Source: Flavobacterium sp. NRK F7
Lineage (GTDB): Bacteria > Bacteroidota > Bacteroidia > Flavobacteriales > Flavobacteriaceae
Direction: 5' to 3'
Assembly: GCF_024054195.1 (NCBI RefSeq)
Contig: NZ_JAMXLB010000001.1
Span: forward strand, 770,493 to 834,492
DNA: 64,000 bases
Below the pieces are notes generated by a model. The model was not told the origin of the DNA. It worked only from the letters and a program-made list of their open reading frames with translations, and ran no database searches. The position numbers were made by a program, and so were the translations under genes. Shown piece after piece: positions 51,242-60,578 of the stretch (positions are counted from its first letter, which is position 1; each line of letters begins with the position of its first letter).

Positions 51242-52072
51242 ATGGATTTCGAATATAAAGAAACGCTTTTATATGTGGAAAATCTTAGTGTTGCTTATGG
51301 TGACACCGTTATTATAAAAGACATTAATCTTGTTGAAAAAGATGTTGTTCGTCAAGGACATAATAGTACCTCTCAAGTAATAGCGGTTGTAGGTCGTTCC
51401 GGAAGAGGTAAATCTACTTTTTTTAAAGCGTTGACAGGTTTGGTGGAACCCAAAACGGGAAAAATTTTAATTAAGGATTTTAAAAGCAGTGAAGAAGGTG
51501 CTGCTAAAGAAATAAAAGAAGGAGATATTGGTTTTGTGGACCAAAAATATACACTGTTTAGACATAAAACAGTACATCAAACCTTAAAATTTGCGTTGCG
51601 TAAAACGAGTTTAACGGATGCTGAAAAGGAAGAAAAAATAATTGAATATTTGCACAAATGGGGTTTAGATAATTTTGCAGATAAGTATCCTAATGAATTA
51701 TCTGGCGGACAAAGACAACGTACAGCAATTATTGAACAGCTTTTTTCTTCGGATCAGTTTATTGTTATGGACGAACCTTTTTCAGGACTCGATGTAGGAA
51801 ATATTATTGAAGTAAAAAAATCATTCGATTTACTAAATTCTACTTCAGAATACAATACGATTATTTTCTCTACACACGATATTGAATTAGCAGTAGAACT
51901 GGCTCAAGTAATCTATGTTATTGGTTACCCAACGGTAAACGGTGAAAAACAAAAATACGGTTCGATTGTCGCTAAATTCGATTTAAGAGATTTAGGCTTG
52001 GCTTGGAAAGAATTTGGGGAAGAACATTTACACTTAACCAAGCAAATTATCAACCAAATGATGCTTTCGTAG
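51242..52072 (+). CDS. ABC transporter ATP-binding protein, NitT/TauT type
   Basis: A 276-residue ATPase with Walker A GRSGRGKSTFF, a Q-loop GFVDQKYTLF, signature ELSGGQRQRT, Walker B FIVMDEPFSGLD and H-loop STHD. The Walker A has Arg where many have Gly/Ser. It energises the permease encoded just upstream. The sequence lies in the same closely spaced gene run. Confidence 0.92.
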   Translation: MDFEYKETLLYVENLSVAYGDTVIIKDINLVEKDVVRQGHNSTSQVIAVVGRSGRGKSTFFKALTGLVEPKTGKILIKDFKSSEEGAAKEIKEGDIGFVDQKYTLFRHKTVHQTLKFALRKTSLTDAEKEEKIIEYLHKWGLDNFADKYPNELSGGQRQRTAIIEQLFSSDQFIVMDEPFSGLDVGNIIEVKKSFDLLNSTSEYNTIIFSTHDIELAVELAQVIYVIGYPTVNGEKQKYGSIVAKFDLRDLGLAWKEFGEEHLHLTKQIINQMMLS

Positions 52073-52078
52073 TTTTTT

Positions 52079-52810
52079 ATGGTTGATAGAAGTACAAAAA
52101 AATATGTTGAAGAAGTTCAAACAAATGGCTATGCTGTAATTGATGCTGTTTTTTCTTCCAATGAGATAGAAGCTATTAGAAAGGAAATTGAAAGAGAAAG
52201 TAATTCTTCAAAAGAAACTTTTCGAAAAACCAAAGATTTATTTGCTATTCGTCAATTTTTAAAAGAAATACCTTACGTTGAAAAATTACTTTTTAATGCT
52301 ACTTTAAAAAATATTTTAGAGAGTTTTTTTGGTAAAAATTATTTTGTGGTAAAATCTATTTATTTTGATAAACCTGAAGAATCGAATTGGTTTGTAGCCT
52401 ATCATCAAGATTTAACTATTTCTGTTAATAAGAAATTAGAGATTGATGGTTTTTCGAATTGGACGGTGAAACAAAATCAATTTTCGGTGCAACCCAATGA
52501 GGAAATTTTAAAAAATATTGTTACCATTAGAATTCATTTAGACGATACCAATGAAGAAAATGGAGCTTTAAAAATAATTCCAAAATCACATGAAAAAGGA
52601 ATAGTTCGTATAGATACATTTGACATCAAAAATCAAGAAGAAATTAGTTGCAATGTTCAAAAAGGGGGAATTATGATTATGAAACCTTTGCTTTTTCATG
52701 CTTCCAATAAAACAACAAATAACGAAAGAAGAAGAGTTATTCATCTTGAATTTTCTAATAGTAATTTACCAAAAGAATTATCTTGGTCGGAACAACACAG
52801 TATCAATTAA
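52079..52810 (+). CDS. Phytanoyl-CoA dioxygenase (PhyH)-like Fe(II)/2-oxoglutarate oxygenase
   Basis: A 243-residue protein of the PhyH family. The jelly-roll iron site is seen as VAYHQDLTI (HxD), LLFHASNKTT (second His) and RRRVIHLEF with the 2-oxoglutarate-binding Arg. It should hydroxylate a small molecule using iron and 2-oxoglutarate. Its place between an ABC ATPase and an AAA+ gene suggests either an incidental passenger or an enzyme acting on the transported compound. The gene is six bases from its neighbour upstream. Confidence 0.82.
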   Translation: MVDRSTKKYVEEVQTNGYAVIDAVFSSNEIEAIRKEIERESNSSKETFRKTKDLFAIRQFLKEIPYVEKLLFNATLKNILESFFGKNYFVVKSIYFDKPEESNWFVAYHQDLTISVNKKLEIDGFSNWTVKQNQFSVQPNEEILKNIVTIRIHLDDTNEENGALKIIPKSHEKGIVRIDTFDIKNQEEISCNVQKGGIMIMKPLLFHASNKTTNNERRRVIHLEFSNSNLPKELSWSEQHSIN

Positions 52811-52819
52811 ATCGTAAGA

Positions 52820-54226
52820 ATGACATTTACAAAAGAATATCTTCAAGAGCTTAATAAAGCAACTGTAACTATTTTAGCAATTTGCGATGCAATTAATGCT
52901 GATGCTAAAGCTATTTCAGAATTAAATACATTATTGCTTCAAAAAGGAGAACACAAACTTTTATTAAAAGCAGAAAAAATCTTTATTTCTGATTTTATTT
53001 TCGTGTTTAGTAAAGTGAAAAACCTTTCTGAAAAAGCACAATTTGGATTGGCTTATTATTATGATGCCATTCGAAACCAACATTTCGCAAATGAAAATGA
53101 ACTTGAAAACTTAAATAAATTGGTGGCAACCAATGCTTTTAAAAGTCATTTTAATAAAATAGTACAAGACAATATTTTATTTGATTTGGCCAAAAGCAAA
53201 ACCTATTTATTGAATTATTTAAAACAAAATAAACATCCTAAGTTTGAAGAAGTGAAACAAGCTTTTAACACCTTTTTAAATTTAGTTTGTGAGTTTGATG
53301 TCCAAAAAAATAAAAATACAAATGACCTTTTAGGAATTGATTTTACTATTCACAATGCTACTGAAATAGAAAACGATTCCTTAGAAAAAGTCTTAGAGGA
53401 ATTGCACGAATTAATCGGTTTGGAAAATGTAAAAAAAGACGTTTCGGAATTGGTTAATCTATTAAAAGTGCAACAGAAAAGAACGTCTCAAGGATTAAAA
53501 AACATTGAAATTACCTTACATACTGTTTTTCTTGGTCCTCCAGGAACAGGAAAGACAACGGTAGCTCGTTTACTGGGAAGAATTTTCAAACAATTGGATT
53601 TTTTATCTCAAGGACAAATGATTGAAACTGATAGGGAAGGTATGGTGGCAGGTTATGTAGGTCAAACAGCTACCAAAGTGGATGCGATAGTCACTGAAGC
53701 CAAAGGAGGTGTTTTATTTATTGACGAAGCCTATGCTTTAAGTCAGAATGTAGGGAATGATTACGGTGCGGAAGCCGTTAATACCTTGTTGAAACGAATG
53801 GAAGATTTCCGAGATGATTTTGCAGTTGTTGTAGCAGGATATGACGAACCCATGCAAGTATTCATAGATTCCAATCCTGGATTGCGTTCTCGTTTTAATC
53901 GTTATTTTCATTTTGATCATTTTTCACCAGATGAGTTATTTGCCATTTTTGAAATCTATTGTAAAAAATCGGATTTTATACTAACTGAGGAAGCCAAAGA
54001 AAAGCTAAAAGACACCTTTGAACTGTTATTTGAAAAACGAGACGATAGTTTTGGTAATGCCAGAGTCATTCGAAATGTTTTTGAAAAAGTAATTCAAAAA
54101 CAAGCCAATAGAATTGTGATGCTAAAAAGAATTTCTAAAAAAGCATTACGCATAATTACAGAAGAAGATATTCCAGAGCCTATGGAAACCGTAGCACAAG
54201 TCTTTTATAAAAAACAAGAAGAATAA
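52820..54226 (+). CDS. CbbX/SpoVK-like AAA+ ATPase
   Basis: A 468-residue protein. Residues 1-190 are an unassigned helical domain. From 195 on it is a CbbX/SpoVK-type AAA+ module: LHELIGLENVKKDVSELVNLL, Walker A GPPGTGKTTVAR, Walker B GGVLFIDEAYAL, sensor and Arg finger in GLRSRFNRYFHFDHF, then the small lid domain. Such rings remodel protein partners, which here may be the coiled-coil or binding proteins of the same operon; that is inference. It closes the run of genes. Confidence 0.88.
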   Translation: MTFTKEYLQELNKATVTILAICDAINADAKAISELNTLLLQKGEHKLLLKAEKIFISDFIFVFSKVKNLSEKAQFGLAYYYDAIRNQHFANENELENLNKLVATNAFKSHFNKIVQDNILFDLAKSKTYLLNYLKQNKHPKFEEVKQAFNTFLNLVCEFDVQKNKNTNDLLGIDFTIHNATEIENDSLEKVLEELHELIGLENVKKDVSELVNLLKVQQKRTSQGLKNIEITLHTVFLGPPGTGKTTVARLLGRIFKQLDFLSQGQMIETDREGMVAGYVGQTATKVDAIVTEAKGGVLFIDEAYALSQNVGNDYGAEAVNTLLKRMEDFRDDFAVVVAGYDEPMQVFIDSNPGLRSRFNRYFHFDHFSPDELFAIFEIYCKKSDFILTEEAKEKLKDTFELLFEKRDDSFGNARVIRNVFEKVIQKQANRIVMLKRISKKALRIITEEDIPEPMETVAQVFYKKQEE

Positions 54227-54302
54227 AAGAGAAAAGGTTATTTTTTAACCCACTTGAATTGGAAAAACCATTCCAATTTTTGATCTAAATTAATTATATA
54301 CA

Positions 54303-55376
54303 ATGAATAAGAATTTTTTAAAAGCCCTATTTTTAGTTATTACAACAGGTGTTTTTGCTCAAGAAACAAATCCAGAAGAGAGTAAAGTGAAAATTGATGT
54401 TTCTGGATATTTAGAAGCATTTTATGGCTACGATTTCAATCAACCCACCTCACCTACTCGTTTAGGATGGATTTACAATCACAGTAGACATAATGAATTT
54501 AATATTAATATTGGAATGTTACGTTCAACGATTAGTTATGAAAACGTCTATGCTAATATTGCCATTCAAGCAGGTACGTATGTAGACGATAATTATACCG
54601 CTGAAAGTTTAAAATTATTCCATGAAGCCTATTTAGGGGTCTATTTAGATTCAGATAAAAAACAGGTAGTCGAAGCCGGTATTATGCCTTCTTATATTGG
54701 TTTTGAATCCGCATCTACCTTCTCTAATCTTACCTTAACACGTTCGATTATGGCTGAAAGTTCTCCTTTTTATTTCACAGGTGTAAAATATAGTTATACA
54801 CCTAATGATTCTTGGAGTTTAGCTTTTATTACTACCAATGGTTGGCAACGTATTGAAAAACCAAATAATAAAGCATTGCCTACTTTTGGAACACAAGTAG
54901 TGTATACTCCAAACGAAAAAACAACGATTAACTGGAGTACTTTTATAGGAGACGAACCAGTTGCAGTAGATGCTTTAAGAACAAGATATTTCAACGATTT
55001 GTATGTAGATTATGCTTGGAATGACAAATGGAAAACAATTGCTGGTTTCGATATGGGTTACCAAAGAAACCTAGCTGGAGATGATTTCCAAGATTGGAAA
55101 ACGATTACTTTAATAACACAATATGCGATTTCTCAAAAATGGAATGTGGCTGCTAGAGCAGAATATTTCGAAGATCAAGAGAACGTGATTGTAGGAGTAG
55201 GTGCTCCTTTTGAAGTATTTGGAGCTTCTTTTAATATAGATTTTATTCCGAATTCTAAATTAAAACTAAGAACGGAAGCAAAATGGTTTGATTCTGATGA
55301 GCCTATTTTTACCAAAGATACAGGAACAACGACAACCAACTTTTTTGTAGCCACTTCCTTGGCTTTTGAGTTTTAA
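54303..55376 (+). CDS. Outer membrane porin-like protein
   Basis: A 357-residue beta-barrel with a signal peptide ending near VFAQ. Aromatic beta-strands such as SGYLEAFYGYDFN, YENVYANIAIQAGTYV, WSLAFITTNGWQRI and a terminal FFVATSLAFEF with the final Phe are typical of the outer-membrane porin (DUF1597-like) family in Bacteroidota. It may let small solutes pass. A terminator follows. Confidence 0.78.
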   Translation: MNKNFLKALFLVITTGVFAQETNPEESKVKIDVSGYLEAFYGYDFNQPTSPTRLGWIYNHSRHNEFNINIGMLRSTISYENVYANIAIQAGTYVDDNYTAESLKLFHEAYLGVYLDSDKKQVVEAGIMPSYIGFESASTFSNLTLTRSIMAESSPFYFTGVKYSYTPNDSWSLAFITTNGWQRIEKPNNKALPTFGTQVVYTPNEKTTINWSTFIGDEPVAVDALRTRYFNDLYVDYAWNDKWKTIAGFDMGYQRNLAGDDFQDWKTITLITQYAISQKWNVAARAEYFEDQENVIVGVGAPFEVFGASFNIDFIPNSKLKLRTEAKWFDSDEPIFTKDTGTTTTNFFVATSLAFEF

Positions 55377-55394
55377 AAGAATAAAATAAAAGAT

Positions 55395-55430
55395 AAAAAA
55401 GAGCCAATTTATTTTGGCTCTTTTTTATTC
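55395..55430. terminator. Bidirectional terminator between the porin and S9A peptidase genes
   Basis: AAAAAAGAGCCAA (55395-55407) and TTGGCTCTTTTTT (55415-55427) form a 13-bp stem with A-run and T-run on the two sides. The genes converge here, so it can serve both strands. Confidence 0.85.
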
Positions 55431-57512
55431 ATTCAAATGTTCCCAAATAAAACTATAAAATTCGGCCTCTTTTTCTACATAATTTTTATAATTCGAAACT
55501 TTACCATAATGTCCAGCTTTGTCATTTATCAGTAAATAAATCGGATTTTTCTGAGCTTCTCTATTTTGTAATTTGGCAGCAAACTTATATGATTGAAATG
55601 GAGGAACTCGATCATCATTTTCAGAAGTGATAATCAAACAAGTAGGGTAATTTACCACTTCTTTAATTTTCTCATAAGGCGAATACGACATAAGTAATTC
55701 AAACTCATTTTTATTGTTTGGGTTACCGTATTCATCAAAATGATGGATTCCAGTAGTATATTTATCTAAAGTTGACAGGTCTAATCTGCCAGCAATAGGG
55801 ATAACCACTTTAAATAAATCGGGTCTCATTGTTAATGCTGCTCCAACCACTAGGCCACCATGAGAAGCACCGGAAATGGCTAATTTATTTGGACAGGTAT
55901 ATTTTTCACTAATTAAAAACTCTGCAGCATCAATAAAATCATTAAAAGTATTAGGTTTGTTTACACCTTTTCCATCTCTATGCCATTTTCTGCCTTTTTC
56001 ACCACCACCTCTAATTTGTGCAAAAGCGTAAATACCTCCTTTTTCAAGAAAATGCAATAATCCCACATCATATTTAGGATTATTTATAACACCAAAACCT
56101 CCATATGCTTCTAATAAAGTAGGATTATTACCATTCAATTCTATTCCTTTTTTATGAACTATGGTGATTGGAACATCCTTATTATCTCTACTTCTATAGT
56201 TAATGGTTTTTATTTCAAAATAATCAAAAGGGAAAAGTGTCGGTTTGGGTCGTATAAAAGCATCATAGTATATATTTGTATCTCCAGTTGTAATGTTTAG
56301 TTTATAGTTCAAATAGGAAATAGTATACGAATAAAATGTTACGTATAGCTCATTAGTTTTATTATCATAGAAGCGAAAGCTAAAATCCATTTCCATAGGC
56401 GCTTCAAATTTTCTAACAAAACTTCCATCATAATTATAAATGGTGATATAATTTCTACCTAAATTTCGATATTTACAAACAATATAATTTTCTAAGAAAT
56501 AAGAATCAATAAGTAAATGGGAATAAATCTGTGGAATTACAGAGACTTTTTCGTTCTTATTATTCAAATCAAAAAATCGAATATCGCCCCAATCATACTT
56601 GTTATCAGTAAAATAGACTTTATTATTTTTATACTTTAGAATAGTAAAATCAGAAGATGCATTATCAATAAATTTAGTAAGGGTAAACTCTTCATCTTCA
56701 AGATTAACATAATAATAATTCTTAGCGGTTTCTTCTTTGTTTGTTTCTTCAATAAATAGTTTATTTTCACTTACAAAAAAATTAAAATTACTTTCTTCCT
56801 TTGTAGTATCAAAAATTAATTTGTCTTTTTCTTGAATGTCTCTTAGCGTATGATAATATAATTGGTAAGTAGAATCTTTAGCAAAAAAATTTTGATTCGA
56901 ATTTTTTTTATAAAAAATACCTTGGTCTCCTTTCCAAGAAACATTAGAAAACTTTATGTCTTTTAATACATCATCTAATGGATTTTGAGAGATAATATCT
57001 ACAAATCGTATTTCATGTCTATCACTACCATCTGGGCTAATTTTATAAGCTAAGTATTTAGAATTTTTAGAGGGATAATAACCATTTAATAATACATTTT
57101 CATCTTTATATATTTTATAAGGATTAACCAATTCTAAAGGCATTTCATTTAAATTCTTTTGATAATGTAAAACAGAAGGTTTATTCTTGTCTAGTCTGAA
57201 ATTTATATAAAAATAGCGTCCTTTTTTAACGGGTAATGAATTGGTTGAAAGAGACCTATAATCTTTTATCTTAAATAAGAAATTGGTTGCTTTTACAACA
57301 TCATCAAGATGCTTTCTGGAATACGCATTTTGTTCGGCTACCCAATTTGAAACATCATCTGAAGAAGTGTTTTCTAGCCAAGCATAATCATCAGAAATAG
57401 TAATTTCATGCATGGTAAAAGAAGAAGTGACTTTCTTGGTAGTTGGATTTTTTTGACAATAAATATTCAATAGAATGAAATAACAAACTAAAAAACAGGC
57501 CTTTTTTTGCAT
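55425..57512 (-). CDS. Prolyl oligopeptidase, family S9A
   Basis: A secreted protein of about 695 residues; the Met at codon 8 of the open frame (57512) gives a clean signal peptide (MQKKACFLVCYFILLNIYCQ), while an upstream Met at 57533 would add seven residues. A beta-propeller (about 60-420) is followed by an alpha/beta-hydrolase domain with GASHGGLVVGAALTMRP (Ser), NDDRVPP (Asp) and GHYGK (His). It cuts short peptides after Pro, probably in the periplasm. Confidence 0.92.
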   Translation of the reverse strand: MQKKACFLVCYFILLNIYCQKNPTTKKVTSSFTMHEITISDDYAWLENTSSDDVSNWVAEQNAYSRKHLDDVVKATNFLFKIKDYRSLSTNSLPVKKGRYFYINFRLDKNKPSVLHYQKNLNEMPLELVNPYKIYKDENVLLNGYYPSKNSKYLAYKISPDGSDRHEIRFVDIISQNPLDDVLKDIKFSNVSWKGDQGIFYKKNSNQNFFAKDSTYQLYYHTLRDIQEKDKLIFDTTKEESNFNFFVSENKLFIEETNKEETAKNYYYVNLEDEEFTLTKFIDNASSDFTILKYKNNKVYFTDNKYDWGDIRFFDLNNKNEKVSVIPQIYSHLLIDSYFLENYIVCKYRNLGRNYITIYNYDGSFVRKFEAPMEMDFSFRFYDNKTNELYVTFYSYTISYLNYKLNITTGDTNIYYDAFIRPKPTLFPFDYFEIKTINYRSRDNKDVPITIVHKKGIELNGNNPTLLEAYGGFGVINNPKYDVGLLHFLEKGGIYAFAQIRGGGEKGRKWHRDGKGVNKPNTFNDFIDAAEFLISEKYTCPNKLAISGASHGGLVVGAALTMRPDLFKVVIPIAGRLDLSTLDKYTTGIHHFDEYGNPNNKNEFELLMSYSPYEKIKEVVNYPTCLIITSENDDRVPPFQSYKFAAKLQNREAQKNPIYLLINDKAGHYGKVSNYKNYVEKEAEFYSFIWEHLNE

Positions 57513-57616
57513 GTGTAAGAAATTAAAAATCAAAAATATTCCTTTTTGAATAAGTTGACAATAAATAAGTATTTTTATTTCAATTTAATATATTTGTTTC
57601 TACCAAAAACAATAGC

Positions 57617-59965
57617 ATGAAAAAGTACTTTTTCTCTCTTTTTATTTTCTCTACAGTAGTTGTACAAGCACAAACCCTTCCCTTAGAAGAAATCATGAAA
57701 GGAGATGATTTTATTGGTCATCAACCCTATAATCAACGTTGGTCTGCAGATGGGAATACGCTTTATTTTGAATGGAATCCCAAAAATGAAATTTCAGGAA
57801 GTACGTATTATTGGCAAGCGGGAATGCTTGAACCTAAAGTATTGGATGAAAATACGTTTGATTATTCGACTGTAAATATTGAATCTCAAAGAGAATTTGA
57901 AGAAGTATTTTATACGAAAAGAGGCAACTTATATTGTTATGATAAAAAGACAAAAAAAAGCAAACCTATATATCTTTCAAACGAACGCATTTATGCAGTC
58001 GAAAGAACGGTTGATCCAGCGATTGTTTTTTTTCAAATGAATCGAAATGTATATCAATTGAATGTCAAAGATTTCTCTTTTAAACAGTTAACCAATTTTA
58101 GAACGGGTTCCGAAAGTCCCAAAAAAGAAAAAGAACCTACTTATTTAGAAAAACAACAAGAAGAATTGTTTCAATATATAAAAGATACTAAAGCAAAAAA
58201 TGATTGGTTTGCCGAAAAATCAAAAAAGAATCCTTCTGATTTACCCAAATCCATCTTTTATGGAAGTGCTTCTTTAGAACAATTAAAACCTTCTCCTGAT
58301 GGAAAGTTTGTCACCTTTCGATTATCCGATTATACGAATTCCAAAGAAACGAATGTGGAACATTTTATTACGGAAAACGGCTACACAAAAAGTGAATCGG
58401 CGCGTTCAAAAGTTTCAGTCACTAACCTAAGTTCACATAGAATGGGAATTTTTGATATCGAAAAAGATACGGTTTATTATGTGTCATTTGCCCATTTATC
58501 AGGGATTAAAAAACACCCTGAATACTACCAAGAATATCCAGAATTAAAAGAAAAAGAAGAGTCCGAAAAACCAATCGTTATGGTTGCACCTATATATAAT
58601 AAAAAAGGAACGAAAGCGGTTTTTGAAGCCAGAAGTCAAGACAATAAAGACAGATGGATTATGACGTTAGACTTAGCGACAGGAAAAATTACAGAAGTAG
58701 ATCATCAGCATGATGAAGCTTGGATAGGTGGACCAGGAATACCCAACTATTCTTTTGGAGGTGGTGTTTTAGGATTTTTGAATGATGGAGAAACGATTTA
58801 TTTTCAATCAGAAGCTTCAGGCTACTCTCACTTGTATACTATCAATTTGAATACAAAGAAGAAAAGCCAACTTACAACTGGAAAATGGGAAGTAAGAGAA
58901 GCGTCGCTTTCGCTTGACGGAAAAAACTTTTATATAACAACCAATACGAATCACCCAGGAAATAGAGAATTTTACAAGTTAGAAGTTACTTCCAAAAAAA
59001 TGATCCCTCTTTTAAATGCAGATGGAGCTCATGAAGTGGTACTTTCCCCAGATGAAAAAAAACTTGCCGTACGTTATTCTTATAAAAACAAACCATGGGA
59101 AATGTATGTGGCTGATACTAAAGAAAAAACAACATTAAAACAAATTACGCATTCTACTACAAAAGCTTTTGAAGCCTATTCTTGGAAAGCTCCTGAAGTG
59201 ATTACTTTTAAAGCAAAAGATGGAACTTCAGTAAATGCACGATTGTACCAACCCCAAGAAGGAAATAATAATAAAGCAGCTGTAATTTTTGTTCATGGAG
59301 CTGGTTATTTGCAAAATGCACACAATTACTGGAGTTCGTATCACAGAGAATATATGTTTCATAATTTATTATCCGATTTAGGATATACCGTTTTAGATAT
59401 CGATTATAGAGGAAGTGATGGCTATGGTAAAGCTGTACGAACTGGAATTTACAGGCATATGGGTGGTTTAGATCTATCCGATCAATTAGATGGGAAAGAG
59501 TATTTGGTCAATACTTTAGGAATAGACGCCAATAAAGTGGGTATTTACGGTGGATCTTATGGTGGTTTTATTACGCTAATGGCTTTATTAACCCAGCCGA
59601 ATACATTTAAAGCTGGTGCTGCTTTGCGTTCGGTTACCGACTGGGCGCATTATAATCAAGGTTATACCGCAAACATTTTGAATTTTCCAGAAACCGATAG
59701 TATCGCTTATAGAAGAAGCTCTCCGATTTATTTTGCTGAAAACTTACAAGATCGATTACTAATGTTGCATGGTATGGTTGATGATAATGTACAATTTCAA
59801 GATGTAGTGCGTTTGTCGCAACGATTTATAGAACTAAAAAAGAAGAATTGGGATTTAGCCATTTTTCCAGTGGAAGAACATGGTTTTCAAGAAACCTATT
59901 CTTGGATAGATGAGTATAGTAGAATACTAAACTTGTTTAATGAAACGTTATTAAATAAGGATTAG
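57617..59965 (+). CDS. DPP IV-like prolyl peptidase, family S9
   Basis: A 782-residue protein with a signal peptide ending near QAQ, a WD40-like PD40 beta-propeller and a C-terminal alpha/beta hydrolase with GIYGGSYGGFITLMAL (Ser), MVDDNVQF (Asp) and EHGF (His). It should cut dipeptides with Pro or Ala at the second place, and act in the periplasm or on the outer membrane. A TATATTTG -7 element is at 57589-57596. Confidence 0.93.
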   Translation: MKKYFFSLFIFSTVVVQAQTLPLEEIMKGDDFIGHQPYNQRWSADGNTLYFEWNPKNEISGSTYYWQAGMLEPKVLDENTFDYSTVNIESQREFEEVFYTKRGNLYCYDKKTKKSKPIYLSNERIYAVERTVDPAIVFFQMNRNVYQLNVKDFSFKQLTNFRTGSESPKKEKEPTYLEKQQEELFQYIKDTKAKNDWFAEKSKKNPSDLPKSIFYGSASLEQLKPSPDGKFVTFRLSDYTNSKETNVEHFITENGYTKSESARSKVSVTNLSSHRMGIFDIEKDTVYYVSFAHLSGIKKHPEYYQEYPELKEKEESEKPIVMVAPIYNKKGTKAVFEARSQDNKDRWIMTLDLATGKITEVDHQHDEAWIGGPGIPNYSFGGGVLGFLNDGETIYFQSEASGYSHLYTINLNTKKKSQLTTGKWEVREASLSLDGKNFYITTNTNHPGNREFYKLEVTSKKMIPLLNADGAHEVVLSPDEKKLAVRYSYKNKPWEMYVADTKEKTTLKQITHSTTKAFEAYSWKAPEVITFKAKDGTSVNARLYQPQEGNNNKAAVIFVHGAGYLQNAHNYWSSYHREYMFHNLLSDLGYTVLDIDYRGSDGYGKAVRTGIYRHMGGLDLSDQLDGKEYLVNTLGIDANKVGIYGGSYGGFITLMALLTQPNTFKAGAALRSVTDWAHYNQGYTANILNFPETDSIAYRRSSPIYFAENLQDRLLMLHGMVDDNVQFQDVVRLSQRFIELKKKNWDLAIFPVEEHGFQETYSWIDEYSRILNLFNETLLNKD

Positions 59966-60018
59966 TTGTTTTTGGCTCTTTTTTTGCATTCAACTCATTA
60001 TAATTAAAATAGATACCT

Positions 60019-60534
60019 ATGTTTTACAAAATAATTGTTTTATTCTTTAGTCTTTCTATGGCTTCTTGTAATTGTACCAAAGATAGTGTTGCTAATGAAA
60101 ATGAAATATCAGAAAAAAAAGAAGGAACGTCACAAGAATTTAAATTACCTATACAAGAAGTATATTATCAAAAATGGATTGCAGGTGTTAAAGGAGGAGG
60201 AAGTGGTATTGATTTTTATTTGGAATTGCAAAAACCATTAGAGAAAGGTGTTGCTTTAGAAAAAGTGAAGTTTGAATCCTATGAAGCATTTTTCGAAAAA
60301 GTCTCTGAAACTTCTTATGTAGCTCACATGAAGACCACTTTAAATGAATTGGTTTTAGATGAAAACCCAAAAAAAGAGTACGGTAATCAAGCCCCTGTTT
60401 CTTCTCTTAAACCCAATGAAGCCATTCTTTTTGTCAATGCAAATGGGAAACAGTTGTCGCAACATCTGGAAAATGTAAAAGAAAAGGAGTTATTAGCGTA
60501 TCCTTCTTCGAAACCTCAAAATACTAAGGAATAA
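60019..60534 (+). CDS. Uncharacterised lipoprotein
   Basis: A 171-residue protein with a lipobox (SLSMASC, Cys17) followed by a short acidic linker. The rest resembles nothing I know; the repeated beta-strand pattern around EVYYQKWIAGVKGGGSGIDFYLEL suggests a beta-sandwich exposed in the periplasm. It lies between a peptidase and a flippase gene. Confidence 0.6.
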   Translation: MFYKIIVLFFSLSMASCNCTKDSVANENEISEKKEGTSQEFKLPIQEVYYQKWIAGVKGGGSGIDFYLELQKPLEKGVALEKVKFESYEAFFEKVSETSYVAHMKTTLNELVLDENPKKEYGNQAPVSSLKPNEAILFVNANGKQLSQHLENVKEKELLAYPSSKPQNTKE

Positions 60535-60578
60535 ACAAAAGAATTAATTACTTTTGTGAGACATTAATTCACTTTATA

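Noticed and set aside
60035-60241. 68-residue open frame within the lipoprotein gene.
   Set aside because: It is an out-of-frame shadow; the overlapping frame has the lipobox.
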